Below are positions 16,944-23,139 of a DNA stretch of 50,533 nt, in pieces. How positions within the stretch are numbered: the first letter of the stretch is position 1; each line of letters starts with the position of its first letter. The stretch spans positions 1 through 50,533 of the forward strand of contig JAAZAD010000104.1 in NCBI GenBank assembly GCA_012514505.1, read 5' to 3'. The notes beneath the pieces are model-generated. The model worked only from the letters and a program-made list of their open reading frames with translations. It had not been told where the DNA came from and made no database searches. The translations under genes were made by a program, and so were the position numbers. Source of the stretch: Rhodococcus sp. (in: high G+C Gram-positive bacteria). Lineage in GTDB: Bacteria > Actinomycetota > Actinomycetes > Mycobacteriales > Mycobacteriaceae.

Positions 16944-17477
16944 GTCCGCACCATCGAGGACTGCGGTGACGATGTTCGCCCCGGTCAAGTCGGCTTTACC
17001 CAGATAAGCACCTGCCAGGATGGCGCCTGCCAGGTTGGCGTCGGCGAGGTATGCGCCGGTCATGTACGCACCGGAAACGTCCGCTCCGGAAAGATCAGCG
17101 CCCGCGAGGAAGGTCCACGTCAGATATGCCATCGTCAGGTCGGCATCTCGCAGACAGGCACGCGTGAGGAACGCGCCCGTGAAGTTGGCGTCATGCGCGA
17201 CTGCGCCGGTGAGGTTTGACCGCGCCAGATCGGCGCCGACCAATTCGGCGGACGTCAGATCAGCCCCAATGAGGGCGGCATCCGTGAGGCTCGCTCCCGA
17301 CAGGTCTGCGCCCGTGAGATCGACGCCGGACAGGTCCACGCCCGACAGTTTCGCCCCCGCGAGGTCGGCGTCGACGAGACGGACCGGTGTCGAATCACCC
17401 CGAGCGCGAAGATCATTCCAGGCTGGGACATCAGCGTGAAGCAGGTCGATCAGATGCACGGACTCCGTCGTTGTCAT
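16920..17477 (-). CDS. pentapeptide-repeat protein
   Basis: Protein of 185 residues built almost wholly of pentapeptide repeats of the A(D/N)LXX type. After a 30-residue N-terminal lead, repeats run from VRLVDADLAGAKLSGVDLSG to the C-terminus, about 28 in all, predicting a right-handed quadrilateral beta-helix. The relative MfpA mimics DNA and protects gyrase from fluoroquinolones, but many pentapeptide proteins have other roles, and no dimerisation helix like that of MfpA is evident. The final residues GASRL and the TGA are encoded by palindromic element B, so the original end may have been replaced. It is divergent from a TetR gene, with two identical-half operators between, which suggests induction by a TetR ligand. 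Confidence 0.9.
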   Translation of the reverse strand: MTTTESVHLIDLLHADVPAWNDLRARGDSTPVRLVDADLAGAKLSGVDLSGVDLTGADLSGASLTDAALIGADLTSAELVGADLARSNLTGAVAHDANFTGAFLTRACLRDADLTMAYLTWTFLAGADLSGADVSGAYMTGAYLADANLAGAILAGAYLGKADLTGANIVTAVLDGADLTGASRL

Positions 17478-17506
17478 CGAGCCTCCGAATGGCAGTTGGG
17501 CATGCA

Positions 17507-17521
17507 GTTGACAGCGTCAAC
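17507..17521. promoter_or_regulatory. TetR operator site 1
   Basis: Perfect palindrome GTTGACAGCGTCAAC (6-bp arms, 3-bp centre), 30 bp upstream of the pentapeptide gene start. It shares its arms exactly with a second site whose centre is 28 bp away. Confidence 0.8.
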
Positions 17522-17534
17522 GTAACAGCGACTT

Positions 17535-17549
17535 GTTGACACCGTCAAC
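17535..17549. promoter_or_regulatory. TetR operator site 2 beside the tetR -10
   Basis: Perfect palindrome GTTGACACCGTCAAC. It ends 6 bp before TATCCT (17556-17561), the likely leaderless -10 of the TetR gene, which starts 6 nt further on at 17568. A repressor bound here would cover the -35 region. Confidence 0.8.
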
Positions 17550-17567
17550 CTCACTTATCCTGCTTGA

Positions 17568-18164
17568 ATGCCAGACCAAACCCAGGACACCCGCCGCGCT
17601 CTGATCTCCGCGGCTAGTGACCTGCTGGCGCAGGGAGGACCGGCGCACGTCACGCTCCGGGCAGTCGGTACAGCTGCAAATGTGTCGCGAACTGCGCCGT
17701 ACCGTCATTTCCAAGACAAGGACGACCTGCTGAGCACGGTTGCCGCTGAAAAACTGAGCCTGCTGAAGTCGGAGATGCAACGGGCAATCGCGGAGCCGTC
17801 GACGACGTCCACACCGCTGTATCGCGCCTGTCTGGCGTATGTCCGGGTCGCCTGGGCCTACCCGAACCATTACCGGCTCGAGTTCGGTGGGGACTTCACG
17901 TACACGCCGAGCCAAGCACTGGAAGAGACCGCCACCGACTTCTCCGCGTACTTCCACGAACTCGTCGTCGAGGCACAACAGAGCAAGAACCTGATCGCAG
18001 ACGACCCCCGAGACGTCGGCCCGCTTCTCTGGGTCCTCCTACACGGACTTGCCATGTCCAACCACCTGGTCACCGACCAGGGGTGCGAGTCCGAAGCGGG
18101 CTACGACGTGGGCGACCTGCCGCGCATTCTCGACCTTGCCCTACGAAGCCTGGCGCCACACTGA
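17568..18164 (+). CDS. TetR-family transcriptional regulator
   Basis: Repressor-type regulator of 198 residues. The N-terminal helix-turn-helix is clear (ALISAASDLLAQGGPAHVTL, RAVGTAANVSRTAPYRHFQD); the rest is the helical ligand and dimer domain, including PLYRACLAYVRVAWAYPNHYRLEFGG, a WHG-like TetR C-terminal type. Two GTTGAC-N3-GTCAAC palindromes at 17507-17549 separate it from the divergent pentapeptide gene, so it very likely controls both itself and that gene. TATCCT lies 6 nt before the ATG. Palindromic element C begins 1 bp after the stop. Confidence 0.92.
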   Translation: MPDQTQDTRRALISAASDLLAQGGPAHVTLRAVGTAANVSRTAPYRHFQDKDDLLSTVAAEKLSLLKSEMQRAIAEPSTTSTPLYRACLAYVRVAWAYPNHYRLEFGGDFTYTPSQALEETATDFSAYFHELVVEAQQSKNLIADDPRDVGPLLWVLLHGLAMSNHLVTDQGCESEAGYDVGDLPRILDLALRSLAPH

Positions 18165-18165
18165 C

Positions 18166-18221
18166 GGGCTTCGCCCCTGTGCGTGGCCGACGAGTCCAAC
18201 GACTCGCTAACCGCTCACAGG
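18166..18221. repeat. palindromic element, copy C (inverted orientation)
   Basis: Here the small hairpin comes first: GGGC-TTC-GCCC at 18166-18176. The 46-bp inverted repeat follows at 18176-18221 with outer arms CCTGTGCGTGGCC and AACCGCTCACAGG. Relative to copies A, B and D the hairpin is on the opposite side, so the copy is inverted. It lies right after the TetR stop and 29 bp before a truncated PIN-domain reading frame. Confidence 0.9.
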
Positions 18222-18249
18222 ACCAGGTGGGAGGTATCGCGAATGCGCC

Positions 18250-18411
18250 ATGCCGACGGGTGGAGCGCACCTGCGCGCCGAGTCGGGACTGAAGCTTCCC
18301 GACTGTTGCGCGCTCGATACCGCGCTCAGCACCAGATCAACCCTGGCAACCTTCGATTCCGCACTTGCCGAGGCCGCCCGTCAGCACGAACTCGACCTCG
18401 CTCCGTATGTC
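18250..18411 (+). pseudogene. vapC-like PIN domain toxin, C-terminal remnant
   Basis: The frame from 18250 reads GAHLRAESGLKLPDCCALDT, then ALSTRSTLATFDSALAEAAR. This matches the C-terminal third of VapC-type PIN ribonucleases: the LPDxxxLxTA helix with its acidic residue, then the conserved TFD acidic residue. The N-terminal two thirds, with the first catalytic Asp and the middle Glu, are absent. Upstream DNA is palindromic element C and the TetR gene, and no vapB antitoxin is seen. After HELDLAPYV the frame loses any resemblance and runs on into the next gene. Best read as a decayed toxin gene, possibly broken at the element junction. Confidence 0.6.
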
Positions 18412-18568
18412 GGGGCAGGACGCCCGTCTTCTGGTTTCGGTTCTCCGCATGTGACTGTGGCTCGCATGCTCGTCGGCCTCGCTGCGCTTACCGCGCTACC
18501 GTTGACCCACCCAAGTGAGCAAGAGCAGCGACCAGCCGGTACCCGGCGCGGCGCAGGACAGAGGATTC

Positions 18569-19141
18569 ATGACCGACAACGACGCCGCCACCGACCAGCC
18601 GCTGCAGATCGACGGCGCGCTCGCCGTGGCGACTCAGGAGCGCACCGAGCTGCACGATCTCTGCGTCAAGGCGCTTGCCGAGCTCCTGGGTAGTGCGCCC
18701 GCTACCGACGAGGACGGCGACATCGCAGTTCCCGTCCACGGCTTCGGCGTGTACGTGACGGTCGCCGACGACGGCCCTCAGCTGCATGTGTGGTCGTCCA
18801 TCCTCACCGGGCTCGGCGACCGAACCCGAGCCGCGCAGCGCCTCGCCGACCTGGCGCCGGAGTGGCCGCGGCTGCGCTTCACGTTCAGCGACGATCGTCT
18901 TCTCGTGTCAACGATTCTCGACGCGGACCCGTTCGCCCCGCAGCACCTGGTCAACCTGGTCGACGAGATCCACGAGTTCACCCATGAGCTCGACGACGAT
19001 TTCGCGCAGAGTTTCGGCGGCACCCTCGACTGCGATGAGGACGACAGTTATGCCGGCGGATGCGGAGGCTGCGGCGACGACTGCGCGTGCGGTGCTGCAC
19101 CCGTCGACGGCGAACTCGGCATCACCGCGGTCACCACGTAG
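18569..19141 (+). CDS. YbjN/CesT-like domain protein with C-terminal Cys cluster
   Basis: Protein of 190 residues, function unknown. The central domain (HDLCVKALAELLGSAPATDE, DGDIAVPVHGFGVYVTVADD, LVSTILDADPFAPQHLVNLV) resembles the YbjN/type III chaperone-like (TY3) fold, as does the mshA-linked gene at 22645-23139. The last 40 residues add a Cys-rich stretch, LDCDEDDSYAGGCGGCGDDC then ACG, giving the pattern C-x9-C-x2-C-x3-C-x-C, which could bind zinc or another metal. The ATG 18569 is chosen because AGAGGA lies 4-9 nt upstream; a GTG 18 codons earlier lacks support. It precedes mazEF by 66 bp in the same direction. Confidence 0.75.
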   Translation: MTDNDAATDQPLQIDGALAVATQERTELHDLCVKALAELLGSAPATDEDGDIAVPVHGFGVYVTVADDGPQLHVWSSILTGLGDRTRAAQRLADLAPEWPRLRFTFSDDRLLVSTILDADPFAPQHLVNLVDEIHEFTHELDDDFAQSFGGTLDCDEDDSYAGGCGGCGDDCACGAAPVDGELGITAVTT

Positions 19142-19171
19142 CGGTCACATTCCAGGCGTCAAGCACGTCGA

Positions 19172-19196
19172 TACCGGTTCGCATCCCGAACCGGTA
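19172..19196. promoter_or_regulatory. mazEF operator palindrome
   Basis: Perfect inverted repeat with arms TACCGGTTCG (19172-19181) and CGAACCGGTA (19187-19196) and a 5-bp centre. The right arm overlaps TACCAT (19195-19200), the likely -10, which lies 7 nt before the mazE ATG. MazE or the MazEF complex binding here would shut the promoter off. Confidence 0.8.
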
Positions 19197-19207
19197 CCAT
19201 TGCGGGT

Positions 19208-19444
19208 ATGAGCACTCAGATTGCGGTCCGGCTCCCGGACGAGATCGTCGACTTCATCGACGAGGAGGTCGGCCACGATCGCGCACGCAGCCGGGCCGCC
19301 GTGGTGCTGCGTGCCCTCGAACGCGAACGGCGACGCCTACTCGCCGAACGTGACGCCGCCATCCTGGCCACCACTGCATCCGAGTCCGACGACATGGACG
19401 CGCTCGCCAAGCACGTCAGCACTCTGCCGTCGGATCTCGACTGA
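19208..19444 (+). CDS. mazE: MazE-type ribbon-helix-helix antitoxin
   Basis: Antitoxin of 78 residues. The N-terminal MSTQIAVRLPDEIVDFIDEE is a ribbon-helix-helix DNA-binding motif (CopG/MetJ class). The C-terminal tail (TTASESDDMDALAKHVSTLP) is acidic and flexible, as expected for the part that wraps the toxin. Its stop TGA (19442-19444) overlaps the mazF ATG by one base, the usual coupling that keeps antitoxin in excess. It resembles the mycobacterial MazE antitoxins that use RHH rather than AbrB folds. Confidence 0.9.
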   Translation: MSTQIAVRLPDEIVDFIDEEVGHDRARSRAAVVLRALERERRRLLAERDAAILATTASESDDMDALAKHVSTLPSDLD

Positions 19445-19746
19445 TGCGTCCGATCCACATCGCACACCTCGACAAACACCGACCCGTCCTGATCCTCACC
19501 CGTGAACTCGTCCGCCCCCACATGAACAGGGTGACCGTCGCTCCCATCACGGGAACGATTCAGGGACTTTCCACCGAGTTGCCTGTCGGCCCGGCCAACG
19601 GACTCGACAAACCGTGTGTCGTGAGCTGCGACAACATCGTCACCATCCCGGCAGACGCCTTGGGCCGCCACGTCGGCTACCTACTGACGGCTCAGGAACC
19701 GGACCTCACCACAGCCATCCGCAACGCATTCGACCTCGACGAGTGA
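19444..19746 (+). CDS. mazF: MazF-family endoribonuclease toxin
   Basis: Toxin of 100 residues of the MazF/PemK fold, a sequence-specific mRNA or tRNA ribonuclease. Family motifs visible are HRPVLILTRE, RVTVAPITGTIQGLSTELPV, GLDKPCVVSCDNIVTIPADA and LGRHVGYL. Length is normal. It is translationally coupled to mazE, and both are under the palindrome at 19172-19196. Palindromic element D starts 6 bp after its stop and separates it from regX3, which converges. An intact pair suggests an active module, in contrast to the vapC remnant upstream. Confidence 0.92.
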   Translation: MRPIHIAHLDKHRPVLILTRELVRPHMNRVTVAPITGTIQGLSTELPVGPANGLDKPCVVSCDNIVTIPADALGRHVGYLLTAQEPDLTTAIRNAFDLDE

Positions 19747-19751
19747 GAAGT

Positions 19752-19811
19752 CCTGTGCGTGGCCAACGAGTCCAGGGACTCGTTAACCACTCACAGGGGG
19801 CGGAGCCCCCT
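19752..19811. repeat. palindromic element, copy D
   Basis: The 46-bp inverted repeat (19752-19797) has arms CCTGTGCGTGGCC and AACCACTCACAGG and inner arms ACGAGTCC/GGACTCGT. It overlaps a hairpin GGGGGC (19796-19801), loop GGA, GCCCCC (19805-19810). Compared with GGCGC/GCGCC in other copies, both sides of the stem have changed together, so pairing is preserved. The regX3 stop TAA begins at 19811-19813, touching the element end. Confidence 0.92.
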
Positions 19812-20500
19812 TAAGCTTCGAGTTTGTAGCCCAATCCGCGGACGGTGACGAGGCGGTCCGGCTTGGCCGGGTCGGACTCGATCTTCGAACGCAGACGCTT
19901 GACGTGCACGTCGAGGGTTTTCGTGTCGCCGACGTAGTCGGCGCCCCATACGCGGTCGATGAGCTGACCTCGGGTGAGCACACGTCCCGAGTTGCGGAGC
20001 AGGTACTCGAGCAGGTCGAATTCCTTGAGCGGCAGGGTGATCGTTTCCCCACCCACCTGCACCACGTGGCGTTCGACGTCCATCCGAACGGGCCCCGCCT
20101 CCAGGATGCCGTCGCCCTCGACTCCGTCGAGTTCGGTGTCGACGCCGCGCCGCAGCACGGCACGAATGCGTGCGATCAGTTCGCGCGCCGAATACGGCTT
20201 GGTGACGTAGTCGTCCGCACCGAGTTCGAGACCGACGACCTTGTCGATCTCACTGTCCCTGGCGGTCACCATGATCACCGGTACCCCGGAGCGGCTGCGC
20301 AACTGCTTGCACACGTCCGTTCCGCTCATGCCGGGGAGCATGAGGTCGAGCAGGACGATGCCTGCGCCGGCCCGGTCGAACTCGGCCAGTGCGGACGGCC
20401 CGTCGCCGACGATGGTCGCTTCGAAGCCTTCCTTGCGCAGCAGAAACGCCAGCGGGTCGGCCAACGATTCTTCGTCCTCCACGATCAGCACACTTGTCAT
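19811..20500 (-). CDS. regX3: response regulator RegX3 (phosphate limitation)
   Basis: OmpR/PhoB-type response regulator of 229 residues. The receiver domain (1-120) has the acidic pair in VLIVEDEESLADPL, the phosphoacceptor Asp in IVLLDLMLPGMSG (about residue 52) and the Lys in YVTKPYSARELIARI. The DNA-binding winged helix follows (GRVLTRGQLIDRVWGADYVG, DTKTLDVHVKRLRSKIE, TVRGLGYKLEA). It overlaps senX3 by 4 bp (ATGA), unlike M. tuberculosis, where repeat units separate the two genes. SenX3-RegX3 controls phosphate-starvation genes in mycobacteria. A possible PHO-like box lies upstream of senX3 at 21792. Confidence 0.96.
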   Translation of the reverse strand: MTSVLIVEDEESLADPLAFLLRKEGFEATIVGDGPSALAEFDRAGAGIVLLDLMLPGMSGTDVCKQLRSRSGVPVIMVTARDSEIDKVVGLELGADDYVTKPYSARELIARIRAVLRRGVDTELDGVEGDGILEAGPVRMDVERHVVQVGGETITLPLKEFDLLEYLLRNSGRVLTRGQLIDRVWGADYVGDTKTLDVHVKRLRSKIESDPAKPDRLVTVRGLGYKLEA

Positions 20501-21699
20501 CGTTTGGCCTCCATGCCAGTTTCTCGCTTCCCGATGGCGCGAACACCGTGAGTGTCGGTGTCCGGTTTCTCGACGTGTGCGGGAATCCGCAACGTGAACG
20601 TCGAACCCGTTCCGGGCTTACTCCACAGATCGATGGATCCGTTGTGGTTTGCCGCGACGTGTTTGACGATCGCGAGTCCGAGACCGGTGCCTCCGGTGGC
20701 TCGCGCTCGTGCTTTGTCGACGCGGAAGAATCGTTCGAACACCCGCTCTTGGTCTGCTTTCGCGATCCCCTCGCCGCGGTCGGTGACGGCGATCGCCACG
20801 TCACCGTCCCGCAAGGATCGGCTGATCGTGACCGGCGTGCCTTTCGGCGAGTACGCGATGGCGTTCTGGATCAGGTTGGACAGTGCGGTGACGAGGAGCG
20901 TCCGATCGCCGAGCACCTGGTGCTCACTCGCATGGTCGGTGGTGATGGTGATGTCTGCTGCCTCGGCGCTCACCTTGCACCGTTTCAGCGCCTCGGCGAC
21001 CACGTCGTCGACCTCGAGGACATCGAGGTCGGGCAGCTTCTCCGCACCCTGCAACCTCGACAGAGCGATCAGCTCGGTCACCATACGCCCGAGCCGGACG
21101 GACTCGCCTTGGAGGCGTTCACCGAAATGACGGACGGAGTCCGGGTCGTCTGCAGATTCGAGGAGCGCTTCGGCGAGCAGCCCCATCGCGCCGATGGGCG
21201 TCTTCAGTTCGTGGCTGACGTTGGCGACGAAGTCACGGCGGGTCGCCTCCATGCGGACCTGTTCGGAATCGTCGTCCGCGAAGAGGACCACGAAGTTGTG
21301 GTCTTCCTTGCTCAGCAACCGCGCGGTGACTCGAACAGCGATGTTGTCGCGACCGCGTTGTGGGGTTTTGCTGGTGAGGTCCAACTCTTCGGGGTGGCCG
21401 GTGTCGAGCACCCGCTGGGCGGCAGCCCAGGCGCGCTCCTCTATCTGCCTGCTGCGGACCAAACCCAGTTGCTCGGCGCGTGGGTTGGCGAGAACCACGT
21501 CGTGGTGCTGGTCCACAACGGCGATGCCACTCTCCGACGCGAGAATGATGAGGTCGAGGACCTGCGACATCGTGAGACCGGTCTGCGCCTTGCGACGCTC
21601 CTCGTACCGGGTGGTGATCATCGGGACGAGGACGCCGCCGACCAGGTAACCGGCGAACCCGACGGTGACAGCCAGCAGGACTGCCTGAACAACACTCAC
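20497..21699 (-). CDS. senX3: sensor histidine kinase SenX3
   Basis: Membrane sensor kinase of 400 residues paired with RegX3. One or two N-terminal hydrophobic segments (VVQAVLLAVTVGFAGYLVGG, VLVPMI) lead to a PAS-like region (SQVLDLIILASESGIAVVDQ). The HisKA domain has DFVANVSHELKTPIGAMGLL with the phosphorylated His. The ATPase domain has NLIQNAIAYSPKG (N box), DRGEGIAKADQERVFERFFR (G1/F box) and GTGLGLAIVKH (G2 box). The GTG at 21697-21699 is chosen because TACGAT (21706-21711) lies 6 nt upstream and the resulting N-terminus matches SenX3 proteins; an ATG 20 codons earlier is unsupported. Confidence 0.95.
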   Translation of the reverse strand: MSVVQAVLLAVTVGFAGYLVGGVLVPMITTRYEERRKAQTGLTMSQVLDLIILASESGIAVVDQHHDVVLANPRAEQLGLVRSRQIEERAWAAAQRVLDTGHPEELDLTSKTPQRGRDNIAVRVTARLLSKEDHNFVVLFADDDSEQVRMEATRRDFVANVSHELKTPIGAMGLLAEALLESADDPDSVRHFGERLQGESVRLGRMVTELIALSRLQGAEKLPDLDVLEVDDVVAEALKRCKVSAEAADITITTDHASEHQVLGDRTLLVTALSNLIQNAIAYSPKGTPVTISRSLRDGDVAIAVTDRGEGIAKADQERVFERFFRVDKARARATGGTGLGLAIVKHVAANHNGSIDLWSKPGTGSTFTLRIPAHVEKPDTDTHGVRAIGKRETGMEAKR

Positions 21700-21705
21700 G
21701 CTTGA

Positions 21706-21711
21706 ATCGTA
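21706..21711 (-). promoter_or_regulatory. leaderless -10 hexamer of senX3
   Basis: TACGAT on the minus strand, 6 nt before the GTG start. It supports a leaderless senX3-regX3 transcript separate from gpm1. Confidence 0.5.
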
Positions 21712-21791
21712 CGTAGACAAAACCCGTGGCCGACGCAGGGTTCGGCAATTTCCGTGCACGTCACACCCGCACAGCGCAGTGTTGGACGTGC

Positions 21792-21809
21792 GTTCACCTG
21801 CTGTTCGCC
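21792..21809. promoter_or_regulatory. possible PHO-like box upstream of senX3
   Basis: GTTCACC (21792-21798) and GTTCGCC (21803-21809) are direct repeats with an 11-bp period. That is the spacing and core of actinobacterial PHO boxes such as the Streptomyces PhoP site. It lies about 90 bp upstream of the senX3 start. Autoregulation by RegX3 is an inference. Confidence 0.4.
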
Positions 21810-21842
21810 GAACTCACCCGGGCGCTCGGCCCGGGTGAGTTC
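21810..21842 (-). terminator. strong hairpin after gpm1
   Basis: Perfect 14-bp stem (GAACTCACCCGGGC at 21810-21823, loop GCTCG, complement 21829-21842), starting 7 nt after the gpm1 stop on the minus strand. There is no T tract, as is usual for actinobacterial terminators. Confidence 0.8.
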
Positions 21843-21849
21843 GAGCAAC

Positions 21850-22596
21850 TTACTTTCCGCCCTGGTTCGCGACCGCGGCGGCGCCGGCAGCCGCGGCTTC
21901 GGGGTCGAGGTACGTGCCGCCCGGGTTGAGGGGCCGCAGGTTCTCGTCCAGGTCGTAACGCAGCGGGATACCGGTGGGGATGTTGAGACCGGCGATCTCG
22001 TCGTCGGAAATACCGTCGAGGTGCTTGACCAGGGCACGCAGCGAGTTGCCGTGGGCGGCGACCAGCACCGTCTTACCGGCGAGCAGATCCTTGGAGATCG
22101 TCTCCTCCCAGTAAGGGATGAGGCGCTTCACGACATCGAGGAGGCATTCGGTGAGCGGAACCTCGTCGAGATTCGCGTACCGCGGTTCCGCATCCTGGCT
22201 GTATTCGGTGCCGGCCTCGATCGGGGGCGGCGGGGTGTCGTAGCTGCGACGCCACAGCATGAACTGGTCGTCGCCGTACTGCTCCTTGGTCTGCGCCTTG
22301 TTCTTACCCTGCAGGGCGCCGTAGTGACGCTCGTTGAGACGCCAGTCGCGGATGACCGGAATCCAGTGCCGGTCCGCGGCGTCGAGGGCGATGTTCGCGG
22401 TGCTGATCGCACGTCGCAGCAGCGAGGTGTAGAGGACGTCGGGCAGCAGGTCGTGTTCGACGAGCAGTTCGCCCGCCCGCTTGCCTTCTGCGACGCCCTT
22501 GTCCGTGAGGTGCACGTCCACCCAGCCGGTGAACAGGTTCAGCGCATTCCATTCGCTCTCGCCGTGACGGAGCAGCACAAGGGTTCCGGTACTCAT
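21850..22596 (-). CDS. gpm1: 2,3-bisphosphoglycerate-dependent phosphoglycerate mutase
   Basis: Interconverts 3- and 2-phosphoglycerate in glycolysis and gluconeogenesis. The 248-residue protein has the histidine phosphatase signature [12 protein letters not shown] near the N-terminus (phospho-His), [28 protein letters not shown] with the second active-site region, and [18 protein letters not shown] with the second catalytic His. The start MSTGTL (22594-22596) is chosen because AGGA lies 7-8 nt upstream; an ATG three codons earlier is too close to it. Position between the ybjN-like gene and senX3 matches M. tuberculosis Rv0489. A perfect 14-bp hairpin follows the stop. Confidence 0.96.
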   Translation of the reverse strand: MSTGTLVLLRHGESEWNALNLFTGWVDVHLTDKGVAEGKRAGELLVEHDLLPDVLYTSLLRRAISTANIALDAADRHWIPVIRDWRLNERHYGALQGKNKAQTKEQYGDDQFMLWRRSYDTPPPPIEAGTEYSQDAEPRYANLDEVPLTECLLDVVKRLIPYWEETISKDLLAGKTVLVAAHGNSLRALVKHLDGISDDEIAGLNIPTGIPLRYDLDENLRPLNPGGTYLDPEAAAAGAAAVANQGGK

Positions 22597-22644
22597 GCCG
22601 TTCATCCTGGCACGAACCCCGGAAGCGGTGAGCGATCAGCCCTG

Positions 22645-23139
22645 TCAGTCTTCGATCAGATGCTCGAACGGCTTCAGATTGGCCAACGATTCACCCCGCG
22701 AAACGCGCCAGTCCCATTCACGTTTGATCGAGCTGGCGAAGCCCAGCTCGAGGAGGGTGTTGAAATCGCCGTCCGCGGCCTCGAGGATCTGCCCGAGCAC
22801 TCGATCGAGTTCTTCCCCGGTCACCGAATGCTCCGACATCCGCCCGACCAGATAGATGTCGCCGATCTTGTCGATGGTGTACGCCACCCCGTACAGGCGC
22901 CGATTACGACGCAGCAGGTACTTGTAGACACCCTCGAAGTTCTCGTCCGCCTTTCGGCAGACGAACGCCTCGATGCGCAACCCATGATTGCCCAGAGTGA
23001 GCAGCACCGTGGTTTTCAGCTTGTTCTCACCGGGCAACTCGACCAGGAAATGCGACGAATCCTTCCGGGTGAACTCGATCTCGCGTTCACTCAGGGCAGC
23101 CTCGATCGTGGCTGCAACGTCACCGGTTGTCTCGCTCAT
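22645..23139 (-). CDS. YbjN domain protein, Rv0487-like
   Basis: Protein of 164 residues with a YbjN/TY3 chaperone-like domain; function unknown. It reads [60 protein letters not shown] and [20 protein letters not shown], the pattern of this conserved mycobacterial family. Its ATG overlaps the mshA stop by 4 bp (ATGA), so it is coupled to mshA, the same arrangement as Rv0486-Rv0487. A link to mycothiol is suggested only by this linkage. Confidence 0.9.
   Translation of the reverse strand: MSETTGDVAATIEAALSEREIEFTRKDSSHFLVELPGENKLKTTVLLTLGNHGLRIEAFVCRKADENFEGVYKYLLRRNRRLYGVAYTIDKIGDIYLVGRMSEHSVTGEELDRVLGQILEAADGDFNTLLELGFASSIKREWDWRVSRGESLANLKPFEHLIED

Noticed and set aside
16920-17477. Naming the pentapeptide protein MfpA or Qnr
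   Set aside because: The repeat type fits, but there is no supporting neighbour and no diagnostic C-terminal dimer helix; pentapeptide proteins have many roles.
18412-18693. Continuation of the vapC-like frame as a 147-residue protein
   Set aside because: Similarity to PIN domains ends near 18411. The rest is Arg-rich and overlaps the start of the YbjN-like gene in another frame.
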